Shown: piece by piece, positions 19,926-30,179 of the stretch
How the letters are laid out: every line of letters starts with the position of its first letter
Position numbering within the stretch: position 1 is the stretch's first letter
Source: PALSA-911 sp963743035
GTDB taxonomy: Bacteria; Pseudomonadota; Alphaproteobacteria; Acetobacterales; Acetobacteraceae
NCBI GenBank assembly: GCA_963743035.1
Contig: CAVUOB010000018.1
Coordinates: 558,001-622,000, forward strand
Reading direction: 5' to 3'
Length of the DNA: 64,000 bases
Notes under the pieces: model-generated
Told to the model about the DNA's origin: nothing
Databases searched by the model: none
What the model saw: the letters and a program-made list of their open reading frames with translations, nothing else
Program-made: the position numbers and the translations under genes

Positions 19926-22022
19926 TTACTTCAGCCAGCCCGCCAGGATCGCCAGCAGCAGCAAGGCCACGATGTTGGTGATCTTGATCATCGGGTTCAC
20001 CGCCGGGCCGGCGGTGTCCTTGTAGGGATCGCCGACGGTGTCGCCGGTCACCGCGGCCTTGTGGGCCTCGGAGCCTTTGCCGCCGTGGTTGCCTTCCTCG
20101 ATGTATTTCTTCGCGTTGTCCCAGGCGCCGCCGCCCGAGGTCATCGAGATGGCGACGAACAGGCCGGTCACGATCACGCCCAGCAGCATGGCGCCGAGGG
20201 ACGCGAAGGCGTTCTTGGGTCCGGCGATCATATCGATGACCACCCACAGCACGATCGGCGCCAGCACGGGCAGCAGCGAGGGGATGATCATTTCCTTGAT
20301 CGCCGCCTTGGTCAGCATGTCCACGGCGGTGCCGTATTCCGGCTTCTGCGTGCCCAGCATGATCCCGGGCATCGCCTTGAACTGGCGGCGAACCTCGACC
20401 ACCACGGAGCCGGCGGCGCGGCCGACGGCGATCATGCCCATGGCGCCGAACAGGTAGGGCAGCAGGCCGCCGATGAAGAGGCCGACCACCACGAACGGAT
20501 CCTGCAAGGAGAACTGCACGTCCAGTGTCGGGAAGTAGTACTTCAGATCCTGGGTGTAGGCGGCGAACAGCACCAGGGAGGCGAGGCCGGCCGAGCCGAT
20601 GGCGTAGCCCTTGGTGACCGCCTTGGTGGTGTTGCCGACCGCGTCCAGCGCATCGGTGGTCACGCGGACTTCCTTCGGCAGATCCGCCATTTCGGCGATG
20701 CCGCCGGCGTTGTCGGTTACCGGGCCGTAGGCATCCAGCGCCACGATCATGCCGGCCAGCGCCAGCATGGTGGTGGCGGCGACCGCGATGCCGAACAGGC
20801 CGGCGACCAGGAAGGACACGATGATGCCGACGCAGATGACCAGCACCGGCAGGGCGGTGGCTTCCATCGACATTGCCAGGCCCTGGATCACATTGGTGCC
20901 GTGACCGGTGGTGGAGCTCTGCGCGATGCTGCGGACCGGGCGGTAGGCGGTGGAGGTGTAGTATTCGGTAATGACCACGATGAAGCCGGTCACCGCCAAG
21001 CCCGTCAGGCAGCAGATGAACAGATCCATGCCGTTCACCGAGCCGCCGGCGATCAGCGGCAGCGGGGTGGAGAAGCCGGTGAACCAGGCGATGATGAACG
21101 CAACCGCTCCGATCGACAGCACGCCGGTCACGATCAGGCCCTTGTACAGCGCGCCCATGATGTTCCGGGTGGCGCCGAGCTTGACGAAGTAGGTGCCGAT
21201 GATCGAGGTGACGATGCACACCGCGCCGATGCCGAGCGGCAGCAGCAGCATGGCATCGCGCACTTCGGGTTTGAAGAAGATAGCAGCCAGCAGCATGGTC
21301 GCGACGATGGTCACGGCGTAGGTCTCGAACAGATCGGCGGCCATGCCGGCGCAGTCGCCCACGTTGTCGCCCACGTTGTCGGCGATCACGGCGGGGTTGC
21401 GGGGGTCATCCTCGGGGATGCCGGCCTCGACCTTGCCCACCAGGTCCGCGCCGACATCGGCGCCCTTGGTGAAGATGCCGCCGCCCAGGCGGGCGAAGAT
21501 GGAGATCAGCGACGCCCCGAAGGAGAGCCCGACCAGGGCTTCCAGCACCGGGCGGATGTCGTCGCCGACCATCCGGCCGCGCAGCACGATGTAGTAGATG
21601 CCGACGCCGAGCAGGCCGAGCCCGACCACCAGCATGCCGGTGATGGCACCGGCCTTGAAGGCGATGTCGAGGCCGGCGGCCAGGCCGTTGCGGGAGGCCT
21701 GGGCGGTGCGGACATTGGCGCGCACCGAGACGTTCATGCCGACATAGCCGGCGAGCGCGGACAGCACCGCGCCGATGGCGAAGCCGATCGCCACCTGCAG
21801 GCCCAGGGTGAGCGCGAGGATGATCAGGATGATCAGGCCGACGATGCCGATGGTGGTGTACTGGCGGTTCAGATAGGCGGCGGCGCCTTCCTGCACGGCG
21901 GCGGCGATTTCCTGCATGCGCGCATTGCCGGCGTCCGCGGCCAGAACCTGGCGCGCGGTGACCAGGCCGTAGATCAGCGCCAGCACACCGCAAACTATGA
22001 TCAAGATATAGGCGGATTGCAT
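19926..22022 (-). CDS. hppA: Membrane-bound H+-translocating pyrophosphatase, K+-independent type
   Basis: Couples hydrolysis of pyrophosphate to proton pumping across the inner membrane. The 698-residue protein has about 16 transmembrane segments. The substrate-binding region ADVGADLVGKVEAGIPED is followed by DNVGDNVGDCAG, with its metal-binding aspartates. The segment GNTTKAVTKG carries Lys where K+-dependent enzymes have Ala (GNTTAA), which marks the K+-independent proton-pumping class. Length matches the family. A stem-loop sits in its leader at 22054-22077. The soluble pyrophosphatase gene lies 292 bp upstream on the same strand. Confidence 0.95.
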   Translation of the reverse strand: MQSAYILIIVCGVLALIYGLVTARQVLAADAGNARMQEIAAAVQEGAAAYLNRQYTTIGIVGLIILIILALTLGLQVAIGFAIGAVLSALAGYVGMNVSVRANVRTAQASRNGLAAGLDIAFKAGAITGMLVVGLGLLGVGIYYIVLRGRMVGDDIRPVLEALVGLSFGASLISIFARLGGGIFTKGADVGADLVGKVEAGIPEDDPRNPAVIADNVGDNVGDCAGMAADLFETYAVTIVATMLLAAIFFKPEVRDAMLLLPLGIGAVCIVTSIIGTYFVKLGATRNIMGALYKGLIVTGVLSIGAVAFIIAWFTGFSTPLPLIAGGSVNGMDLFICCLTGLAVTGFIVVITEYYTSTAYRPVRSIAQSSTTGHGTNVIQGLAMSMEATALPVLVICVGIIVSFLVAGLFGIAVAATTMLALAGMIVALDAYGPVTDNAGGIAEMADLPKEVRVTTDALDAVGNTTKAVTKGYAIGSAGLASLVLFAAYTQDLKYYFPTLDVQFSLQDPFVVVGLFIGGLLPYLFGAMGMIAVGRAAGSVVVEVRRQFKAMPGIMLGTQKPEYGTAVDMLTKAAIKEMIIPSLLPVLAPIVLWVVIDMIAGPKNAFASLGAMLLGVIVTGLFVAISMTSGGGAWDNAKKYIEEGNHGGKGSEAHKAAVTGDTVGDPYKDTAGPAVNPMIKITNIVALLLLAILAGWLK

Positions 22023-22053
22023 CCTGGGCGTTTCCTTATGTCTTTGTTCAGAG

Positions 22054-22077
22054 CCGAAACAGGTCGAGCTGTTTCGG
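22054..22077 (-). promoter_or_regulatory. Stem-loop in the hppA leader
   Basis: A perfect 9-bp inverted repeat, ccgaaacag and ctgtttcgg, around a 6-base loop, ends about 32 bases upstream of the hppA start. It could be an mRNA structure affecting hppA expression or an operator-like site. It is not followed by a U-run, so it is not a standard terminator for ppa. The rest of the ppa-hppA spacer (22078-22314) shows only GC-rich short repeats. Confidence 0.45.
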
Positions 22078-22314
22078 TGGGCGCATCATTGCCGCAGTAT
22101 CCCGGCTCAGATCCTTTCGCTTTTAGATGACGGTGCCGAACGGTCAAGCCGGCGAACGATGCCAGAGACTGTTCTTCCTCACAAATCGGCCCCGCCGACC
22201 GGGCCCCGCGAACCTGCGCGGGGCGCAGGTGAGGGGCGGTTGGCGGGGCCGTGACGGGAGGATGGGCAGCTTCCGGCCGAGCGGCCGGGAGAGGCAGGTG
22301 TCAGGCGGCAGGCG

Positions 22315-22857
22315 TCAGCGGGCGGCCTTGGCGCGCTTTTCCCGCTCGATGGCCTGCAGGATCATCTGCTTGGCCTCCGCCGCGTCTCCCCAGCCGAGGA
22401 TCTTGACCCATTTGCCGGGTTCCAGGTCCTTGTAGTGCTCGAAGAAATGCTGGATCTGCTCGAGAGTGATCTGCGGCAGATCGGAATAGTTGTGCACGTG
22501 CAGGTAGCGCTTGGTGAGCTTGGGGGAGGGGACGGCGATGATCTTCTCGTCGCCGCCGCCATCGTCCTCCATCTTCAGGACGCCGACCGGACGCACATTG
22601 ATGACCGCACCGGGCACGATCGGGCGGGTATTGGCGACCAGCACGTCGATCGGGTCGCCGTCATCGGACAGGGTATGCGGCACGAAGCCGTAATTGCCGG
22701 GATAGCGCATCGGCGTGTGCAGGAAGCGGTCGACGAACAGGGTGCCGGCTTCCTTGTCCATTTCGTATTTGATCGGCTCGCCGCCGATCTCCACCTCGAC
22801 GATGACGTTGACGTCCTCGGGCGGGTTCTTGCCGATGGCGATCGCGTCTATGCGCAT
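22315..22857 (-). CDS. ppa: Inorganic pyrophosphatase (family I)
   Basis: Soluble Mg2+-dependent pyrophosphatase of 180 residues that drives biosynthesis by removing pyrophosphate. Family I signatures are visible: EVEIGGEPIKYEMDK with the catalytic Glu and Lys region, RYPGNYGFVP, and the metal motif DDGDPIDVLV (aspartates about residues 66-71). The length is standard. It lies upstream of hppA on the same strand, so the cell has two competing fates for pyrophosphate encoded side by side: heat here, proton gradient there. Confidence 0.95.
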   Translation of the reverse strand: MRIDAIAIGKNPPEDVNVIVEVEIGGEPIKYEMDKEAGTLFVDRFLHTPMRYPGNYGFVPHTLSDDGDPIDVLVANTRPIVPGAVINVRPVGVLKMEDDGGGDEKIIAVPSPKLTKRYLHVHNYSDLPQITLEQIQHFFEHYKDLEPGKWVKILGWGDAAEAKQMILQAIEREKRAKAAR

Positions 22858-23016
22858 TGGGAATCTCCTGTGGCCATGCCGTCGGCGCGGCTCTGATGGT
22901 GCGGCGCGGCATAACCCGCCGCTTGCCGCTCGGCAATCCTATTCGGGCATTGGCGATCCGCCCAACTGGACGCTTGCACTCGGGCGTCATCTTCTGTCTG
23001 ATCCGCCCCCTCCGGC

Positions 23017-23090
23017 GCGCCTGTAGCTCAATTGGTTAGAGCTGGCGGCTCATAACCGCTCGGTTGCAGGTTCGAGTCCTGCCGGGCGCA
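23017..23090 (+). tRNA. tRNA with CAT anticodon, probably tRNA-Ile2 (or elongator Met)
   Basis: A 74-base cloverleaf. The acceptor stem is gcgcctg pairing with cgggcgc (one G-U), the D arm is gctc...gagc, the anticodon arm is ggcgg-ctcataa-ccgct, and the T arm is gcagg-ttcgagt-cctgc. The discriminator base is A and CCA is not encoded. The anticodon-arm sequence and variable loop resemble bacterial tRNA-Ile2, whose CAT wobble base becomes lysidine, more than elongator tRNA-Met. A covariance search with a tRNA-Ile2/Met discriminator would settle identity. A decayed partial copy lies 1 kb downstream. Confidence 0.9.
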
Positions 23091-23200
23091 TCGGATTCGA
23101 CGAAGCTGGACGGTTGGCGCGTCGCCCTTGTCTTGCTGGAGCGGCGATGATCGGTGTCGGTTAGGTCGATGCGCGGCATCGCGCCCTGATCTGGATCAAC

Positions 23201-23254
23201 GCCGCCCGCGGCAATGCTGGTATCGATGCCGCCCGCGGCAATGCTGGTATCGAT
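23201..23254. repeat. Perfect 27-bp tandem duplication
   Basis: Two identical adjacent copies (23201-23227 and 23228-23254) of a unit beginning gccgcccgcggcaatg and ending ggtatcgat. They lie in the spacer between the tRNA and the OmpA-like gene, about 95 bp before that gene's start. Perfect identity implies a recent duplication. Confidence 0.9.
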
Positions 23255-23348
23255 CGGCAAGCATGGCTGGAGCCGTAGACCCCCCGGGAATGGCAAAGCT
23301 GCGTGCGTACGTTATCGTGGGATCGAGACCATTCACAACCAAGGAGCC

Positions 23349-23912
23349 ATGCCTGTGACCACTCCTATTAAAAGCAGCCTCATTGTCGGAACGCTGCTGT
23401 CGGCCGTGTTCCTGACGGGATGCGTCTCCAAGAGCGATTACGACGCGCTGCAGACGAAAAATCAGCAGCTCCAAGAGCAGGTGACCGCGCAATCGGCGGA
23501 GATCGCGGCCAACAAGGCACAGATCAACCGGCTGCAGGGAGCCATCAAATACACCGTCAACAGCGATCTGCTGTTCCCGCCCGGCGGCTGGCAGATGAAC
23601 GCGAAGGGCAAGCAGATCATCGCCAGGCTGGCGTCCAAGCTGGCGCCGACGCAGCAGAACAAGCTGCTGGTGAACGGCTATACCGATAACGCCCCGATCG
23701 GCCCGGCGCTGGAGCGGCAGGGCGTCACCTCCAACCAGATCCTGTCGCAGAAGCGGGCCGAGAACGTGATGGAGTTCCTGATCTCGAGGGGCGTCAGGCC
23801 CGACATGATCGCGGCGCAGGGTTTCGGCGACACCAACCCGATTGCCACGAACGACACGCCCAAGGGCCGGGCGCAGAATCGCCGCGTGGAACTGACCCTG
23901 GCTGGTAGCTGA
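23349..23912 (+). CDS. OmpA-family peptidoglycan-binding lipoprotein
   Basis: An outer-membrane lipoprotein of 187 residues. The signal peptide ends with the lipobox LTGC (Cys about residue 26). A coiled coil rich in Gln and Ala (LQTKNQQLQEQVTAQ) follows, then an OmpA C-terminal domain (about 80-187). That domain contains LLVNGYTDNAPIG, ENVMEFLISRGVRPDMIAAQGFGD and RAQNRRVELTL, the peptidoglycan-binding motifs. AAGGAG (23341-23346) lies only two bases before the ATG at 23349 but eight before an in-frame GTG at 23355, so GTG may be the true start. It sits between the tRNA and its decayed copy. Confidence 0.85.
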   Translation: MPVTTPIKSSLIVGTLLSAVFLTGCVSKSDYDALQTKNQQLQEQVTAQSAEIAANKAQINRLQGAIKYTVNSDLLFPPGGWQMNAKGKQIIARLASKLAPTQQNKLLVNGYTDNAPIGPALERQGVTSNQILSQKRAENVMEFLISRGVRPDMIAAQGFGDTNPIATNDTPKGRAQNRRVELTLAGS

Positions 23913-24098
23913 GGCCGCGCACGGCCGGCTGATTGCCGGGGGTAGCGATCGCTGTATCGCTGCCGTGCCGGTTGATCTGTGACGAAGGCGCGGAAGAGGG
24001 ATTTTCCGCGCCGGTCGCCCCACCGTCGATCACCCTTGCTCTCCGTCAGCGGAAAGCGATGTCCGTCCCTAAGCTTCCGTGTGATCCGCCGCTCCGGT

Positions 24099-24170
24099 CC
24101 GATTGTAGCTCAATGGGTTAGAGTGGGGCGCTCATAACCACTCGGCTGCCTCTCCGAGTCGTGCACATGC
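24099..24170 (+). pseudogene. Decayed tRNA copy (CAT anticodon)
   Basis: From the T at tRNA position 8 on, about 34 of the first 40 aligned bases match the tRNA at 23017-23090, including the intact loop ctcataa and the D arm. The anticodon stem has two mismatched pairs, the T arm no longer pairs and the acceptor stem is lost. It therefore cannot fold as a tRNA. Such remnants are often left by integration at a tRNA 3' end, but here the 5' two thirds is better preserved than the 3' end, which fits simple duplication and decay as well. The bases after it (24171-24317) are AT-rich and hold no gene. Confidence 0.75.
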
Positions 24171-24317
24171 ATCAAAGATTACGGATTTTTAATACCTGCT
24201 TATCCCACTAGCTCCTATGTCTCAGTAACCGAACGAGTATCTACGTCACTTTTCGGTGCGCGTGGCCATCACGGGATGGCCGGAAAAGCGTATCCGATAC
24301 GTCCGAAGCTGAGACCG

Positions 24318-25928
24318 ATGCTTTTCAGTTCCTACGAATTCGTTTTTGCCTTCCTGCCGGCAACAATCTTACTGTTCTACGTCCCTTTCCTGCGCGATCG
24401 CCTCTATCGGCGCACCGTGGTATTGCTCGCGGCGTCCCTGTTCTTTTATGGCTGGTGGGATATCCGTTTCTTCCCCCTGCTGGCCGGATCGATCCTCGTC
24501 AACTACGCGGTCGGGCGTTGGCTGGACACGGCGTCCACCCTCCGAACTCGCCGCCGCACCATGCTGGCCCTCGGTATCGTCTTCAATCTGCTGCTGTTGG
24601 GCTTTTTCAAATACTGTAATTTCCTGATCGGCACGGTAAACGGCGCGACGCAAGCGGGGATCCCGCTGCTACGGGTGATCCTGCCGCTCGGAATCTCGTT
24701 CTTCACCTTTGAGCAGATTGCCTACATCGTCGACACCTACCGCAACGGCAAGGCCGAGCGCGACTTGCTCCGCTACGCGCTGTTCGTGGCTTTCTTTCCG
24801 CGTCTCGTTGCCGGTCCCATCCTGCGCGCGAGTGAATTCCTGCCACAGCTTCCGCTGCTGCGTGGGCAGGGCAGCCGTATCTCGGGCGATCTCGCGCTCG
24901 GCATCACGCTATTTGCGATCGGCCTGTTCAAGAAGACCTTCATTGCCGATGGCGTCGCGCCTTATGCATCCCCGGTGTTTCTGTCCGCAGCCGTGGGGGA
25001 GCGGCCGGATCTGCTGATGTCGTGGGCCGGTGCGCTGTGCTACACATTTCAACTCTATTTTGATTTCTCGGGCTATTCGGATATGGCGATCGGAGCAGCG
25101 CGCTGCTTTGGCATTCGCTTTCCGCTGAATTTCTGGTCGCCCTATAAATCGACCAGCATTATCGAGTTCTGGCGTCGCTGGCACATGACGTTGTCGCGCT
25201 TTCTGCGCGATTACCTCTACATCCCGCTCGGCGGAAACCGGCGCGGAGTGGGGCGACGTTACGCGAACTTGGTCGTAACAATGCTTCTGGGAGGCCTCTG
25301 GCACGGTGCGAACTGGACGTTCGTCGTATGGGGCGGCCTGCATGGCCTCTATCTCATGATCAACCACGTATGGCTTGAGTTGCGGCGATGCTCGGCAGTG
25401 CTTGACCGGTTGCATGGTTGGCGCGTGGTCAGGGCAGGGTGCTGGCTGCTGACCTTCCTCGCGGTTGTCACAGGTTGGGTCTTCTTCCGCGCGCCGGACT
25501 TTCAAACCGCTGCTGCAATGCTGAAGGGCATGGCGGGGCTGAACGGCCTGGTCATTCCGTCCGGTCTCGCCTTTATGTTCGGACCCGCCCAGGCGACGCT
25601 GGCGGCGCTCGGGGTGACTTTCGGCGCAGGCAGCGGTACGATTCTGATCGCGAGCTATAGCTGGATCATTCTGCTGACTCTGCTGGTTCTCTTGGCCCCG
25701 AACGCCGCGGAGCTTTTGGCACGCTGGCAGCCGACACTCGATCAGCCACCAGGGGCCACTTATTCGGAGATCGCTGGGCGCGGATGGCGTCTTCGCTGGC
25801 AGCCTGCAACACGCTGGGCCGTGGTCACCGCGGCGCTCGGGGTCATGGGTGTGCTCTCAATCGGCCGTGGAAGCGAATTCTTGTACCTGGCAATTCTGAC
25901 CGATCCGGTGGCGTCGAGCGCAGCATGA
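24318..25928 (+). CDS. MBOAT family O-acyltransferase (AlgI/DltB-like)
   Basis: A polytopic inner-membrane acyltransferase of 536 residues that should pass acyl groups from the cytosol to a surface or exported polymer. The start MLFSSYEFVFAFLPATILL is the usual family start, so 24318 is preferred over the in-frame ATG at 24276. Conserved segments are SYFFYGWWD-like LFFYGWWDIRF, FDFSGYSDMAIG, NFWSPYKSTSIIEFWRRWH, and LLGGLWHGANWTFVVWG with the catalytic His. About 11-12 hydrophobic segments are visible. The last four bases overlap the next gene (ATGA). Base composition and codon use are less GC-biased than the neighbours, suggesting acquisition. The target polymer is unknown; no synthase genes adjoin. 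Confidence 0.9.
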   Translation: MLFSSYEFVFAFLPATILLFYVPFLRDRLYRRTVVLLAASLFFYGWWDIRFFPLLAGSILVNYAVGRWLDTASTLRTRRRTMLALGIVFNLLLLGFFKYCNFLIGTVNGATQAGIPLLRVILPLGISFFTFEQIAYIVDTYRNGKAERDLLRYALFVAFFPRLVAGPILRASEFLPQLPLLRGQGSRISGDLALGITLFAIGLFKKTFIADGVAPYASPVFLSAAVGERPDLLMSWAGALCYTFQLYFDFSGYSDMAIGAARCFGIRFPLNFWSPYKSTSIIEFWRRWHMTLSRFLRDYLYIPLGGNRRGVGRRYANLVVTMLLGGLWHGANWTFVVWGGLHGLYLMINHVWLELRRCSAVLDRLHGWRVVRAGCWLLTFLAVVTGWVFFRAPDFQTAAAMLKGMAGLNGLVIPSGLAFMFGPAQATLAALGVTFGAGSGTILIASYSWIILLTLLVLLAPNAAELLARWQPTLDQPPGATYSEIAGRGWRLRWQPATRWAVVTAALGVMGVLSIGRGSEFLYLAILTDPVASSAA

Positions 25929-26980
25929 ACATGGAAAATCCCAGGCGCTATCTGATCGCCTGTCTGTTGGCCGCGATGGCGATCGTCGCGGGGCTCGGCT
26001 TGTTCGTGGTGGCGGTCGATCCGTACCGCGCTTTCGACTCTCCTACGATTGAGGGTCTGAACGCACTGAAACCACGGGCGATGGAGCGGGGAAATGTCGC
26101 TAAATCGCGGATTCTGGCCCGCCTGAATCCTCGGACGCTGCTGCTCGGCAATTCGCGCGTCGAAGTCGGCTTTGATCCACAAAGCCCGTTCTGGCCGGGC
26201 TCCTGGAGGCCGGTGATGAACGGCGCGCAGGCCGGAACGGGTCTGCGTGTGGCGCTCTGCCGGCTAAACGAGGCGGTTGAAAAAACCGAACTGCAATTCG
26301 TGATCCTCGGCATCGATATCCAGGACTTCCTTGTGCATGAGGCGCCGCCAAACGGGCACGGGCAGGCCTTTTGCGACGACGAACTCGCGCTGTGGCGGTC
26401 GCTGGTTGGCATTGACAGCGTCGTGGACAGCGCGCTGACCCTGCTGCAGCAGGATCCGCAGACCGGCATCACGATGAACGCCGATGGGTTCAATCCGGGG
26501 CGGGACAACATGGTGCATGTCAAACGCATCGGCTATCGGCAGTTATTTGCGGCCAAGATCGACGCGTATCGCAAGGACTACGCCAGGAAGCCTGCGCCCA
26601 TGTTCGAGCATCCGGAGCGCTATGCGCCGTTCCGCGACCTCGCGGCAATCCTGCGTGTCACCGCTGCCAAGAATATTCGGCTGGTCCTCTTCATGCATCC
26701 CTACCACGCACAATATCTCGACATGCTCAAGGAAATGCATTTGATGCCCAGCTTCGAGGCGTGGAAGCGGCAGATCTATGCGCTCATTGACGCAGAAAAT
26801 CGGCATCGGACCGAGCCGGTCCGCGTGCTGGATTTTAGCGGCTATAACGAGATTTCGACCGAATTAGTGCCGCAGAAGGGCGAGAACGATACACGTTGGT
26901 ACTGGGAGCCCGGGCATTACAAGAAGGCGCTGGGCGACAGGATCATCCAGGCGATCGTGAAGAACGAAGAAGACAATTAG
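25925..26980 (+). CDS. SGNH-hydrolase-like partner of the MBOAT acyltransferase
   Basis: A 351-residue protein with an N-terminal membrane anchor (about residues 9-31, YLIACLLAAMAIVAGLG), then a periplasmic domain. The block LLLGNSRVEVGFDP looks like the nucleophile region of DltD/AlgJ/AlgX-type proteins, with Asn in place of the usual Asp of GDS. ILGIDIQDF and VLFMHPYHAQY follow, and the C-terminal WEPGHYKKALGDRI may provide the catalytic His. It overlaps the MBOAT stop by four bases, matching the two-protein logic of PatA/PatB and DltB/DltD, in which the membrane protein hands the acyl group to a periplasmic transferase. The assignment is by motif and context; no characterised homologue is claimed. 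Confidence 0.75.
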   Translation: MNMENPRRYLIACLLAAMAIVAGLGLFVVAVDPYRAFDSPTIEGLNALKPRAMERGNVAKSRILARLNPRTLLLGNSRVEVGFDPQSPFWPGSWRPVMNGAQAGTGLRVALCRLNEAVEKTELQFVILGIDIQDFLVHEAPPNGHGQAFCDDELALWRSLVGIDSVVDSALTLLQQDPQTGITMNADGFNPGRDNMVHVKRIGYRQLFAAKIDAYRKDYARKPAPMFEHPERYAPFRDLAAILRVTAAKNIRLVLFMHPYHAQYLDMLKEMHLMPSFEAWKRQIYALIDAENRHRTEPVRVLDFSGYNEISTELVPQKGENDTRWYWEPGHYKKALGDRIIQAIVKNEEDN

Positions 26981-27264
26981 GGAAGCCGGGCGACCGACGG
27001 CAACGGCCATGCGCCGGTGAATTTGGCGGAAGGGCCAATCGGGAGCGCTGCACTCGAGCGTTGACGCGATATTCCGCAGTGCTCCCAGCGTCGGCGGCCA
27101 ACGCGATTGCGTCGTCCACCGCAACTGGCGCCGTGACACCGAGCCGCATCTCGCAAGCGGGCCATGACCTGACGGTAGCCGGGACATCCCCATGCCGGCA
27201 GGTTGCCGCCCGGGCGGCGCGCCCGTAGAACACCCCCAAATCTCGCTTCAGGAGCGCGCGGCTT

Positions 27265-28944
<1,680 letters not shown>

Positions 28945-28967
28945 GCTGCCGCCGGTTTCGTGCTTCC

Positions 28968-29510
28968 GTGAACCCCGCCTGGAGCATCCGCACCGCGCGC
29001 ATGGTGCTGACGCCGGTCGGCTGGGCGGACCTCGCCGACCTGCAGGCGATCAAGGCGGATCCGCGCGTGTTCGCGATGATGCTGGGTGGCGTGCGCAGCC
29101 CCGCGCGCACGGCCGAGGAGCTTGCCGAGGACATGACGTTCTGGGCCGGCCACGGCTTCGGCATGTGGACGGTGCGTGACGCCGCAACCGGCACCTTCAT
29201 CGGGGTGACCGGCCTGATGGAGCGGCCGGACGGGCGCGGCGTCGCGCTGCGCTTCGCCCTGCGGCCGGAGGTTCAGGGCAACGGCCTGGCGCGCGAGGCT
29301 GCGGCCGCGGTGCTGCGCTTCGGGCACGACACCGCCGGGCTGGAACGCATCGTGGCGGTGGCGCGGGAGAGCAATTTTGCGTCCCGCACCGTGCTCGGCG
29401 GGATCGGGATGGTGCCCTGCGGCGGCTTCATCCAGGGCGGCCACAACATGGCAATCTATGAGAGCCGCCGCCGGGCGAACTGGGCCGGCTCCGCGCCGGC
29501 CAGTCGATAG
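28968..29510 (+). CDS. GNAT N-acetyltransferase, RimJ/RimL type
   Basis: A 180-residue acetyltransferase that transfers acetyl from acetyl-CoA to an amine. It starts with GTG at 28968 (NPAWSIRTARMVLTPV). Core motifs are FIGVTGLMERPDGRGVALRFAL on strands 4-5 and RPEVQGNGLAREAAAAVL for the pyrophosphate loop, then ERIVAVARESNFASRTVLG. It is 23 bp downstream of ettA on the same strand and could be cotranscribed. The acceptor is unknown; members of this group act on ribosomal protein termini, antibiotics or small metabolites. Confidence 0.82.
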   Translation: MNPAWSIRTARMVLTPVGWADLADLQAIKADPRVFAMMLGGVRSPARTAEELAEDMTFWAGHGFGMWTVRDAATGTFIGVTGLMERPDGRGVALRFALRPEVQGNGLAREAAAAVLRFGHDTAGLERIVAVARESNFASRTVLGGIGMVPCGGFIQGGHNMAIYESRRRANWAGSAPASR

Positions 29511-29532
29511 AATTTCCCGTTAAAACAGCCGG

Positions 29533-30177
29533 TTAGCCGTTGGACGCGATCTGCTGGCGCATCGCGTCGATCAGCGCCTGGATGTTGTTGCTGTTGCGCG
29601 ACAGATAGGAGGCGTAGTCGCTGCGCTGGGTCAGCCGCAGCGAGGTGCCCTCGGCGATGACGTCGACGACCTTCGGCGCGCCGGATTCGTCGCTGATCAC
29701 CCAGTCCACCTTGGTCGGCGGATTGTTCGGGCGGACCACCGTGGTGGTGACGATGGCGGTATCCTCGCGCGCCTGGGCCTGGTTCACCGTGAAGGTGACG
29801 CCCTGGTACTCGCCGAGCTTGCTGGTGATGTTGTTGACCAGCACGTTGTGGAACAGCTTGGTGTACTGCTTCTGCTCCTCCGGCGTGGCCGTGCGCCAGA
29901 AGCGGCCGAGGCAGAATTTCGCCACGCCGTCGACATCCACCGCGGTCTCGATGATCTGGGCCAGCCGCGGCTGCTTGTCCTGGATCGTGCCGGGCGAGTT
30001 GATGACGGCGACCAGGCGGTCGCCGGCCGATTTCACGAAGGCGGTCGCGCTGGCGGGCGCGGGCTGCGCATGCAGGCCGCAGGGGCGGCAGAGCGCCGTG
30101 AACGCGAAGGCGCCGCCGGCCAGGCCGAGAAATAGGCGTCGGTGGAGGCCTGGGTGGAGGCGCGCAGATGCATGCAT
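29533..30177 (-). CDS. mlaC: MlaC-like phospholipid carrier protein
   Basis: A periplasmic carrier of 214 residues of the MlaC/Ttg2D family that shuttles phospholipid between outer-membrane MlaA and the inner-membrane MlaFEDB complex. It has a Tat-like twin-arginine signal (HRRLFLGLAGGAFAF), then the conserved DVDGVAKFCLGRFWRTAT, YTKLFHNVLVNNI, and WVISDESGAPKVVDVIAEG. The start at 30177 (MHASARLH) lies two bases after the mlaA stop. Here mlaA and mlaC form a pair; mlaFED are not in the window, unlike the five-gene operon of E. coli. Confidence 0.9.
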   Translation of the reverse strand: MHASARLHPGLHRRLFLGLAGGAFAFTALCRPCGLHAQPAPASATAFVKSAGDRLVAVINSPGTIQDKQPRLAQIIETAVDVDGVAKFCLGRFWRTATPEEQKQYTKLFHNVLVNNITSKLGEYQGVTFTVNQAQAREDTAIVTTTVVRPNNPPTKVDWVISDESGAPKVVDVIAEGTSLRLTQRSDYASYLSRNSNNIQALIDAMRQQIASNG

Positions 30178-30179
30178 GG

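Noticed and set aside
20061..22130. A 689-codon open frame opposite hppA
   Set aside because: It is His/Gly/Asp-rich shadow sequence produced by the strong codon bias of hppA on the other strand.
24099..24170. A second functional tRNA
   Set aside because: The anticodon stem and T arm do not pair and the acceptor stem is lost, so it was called a decayed copy.
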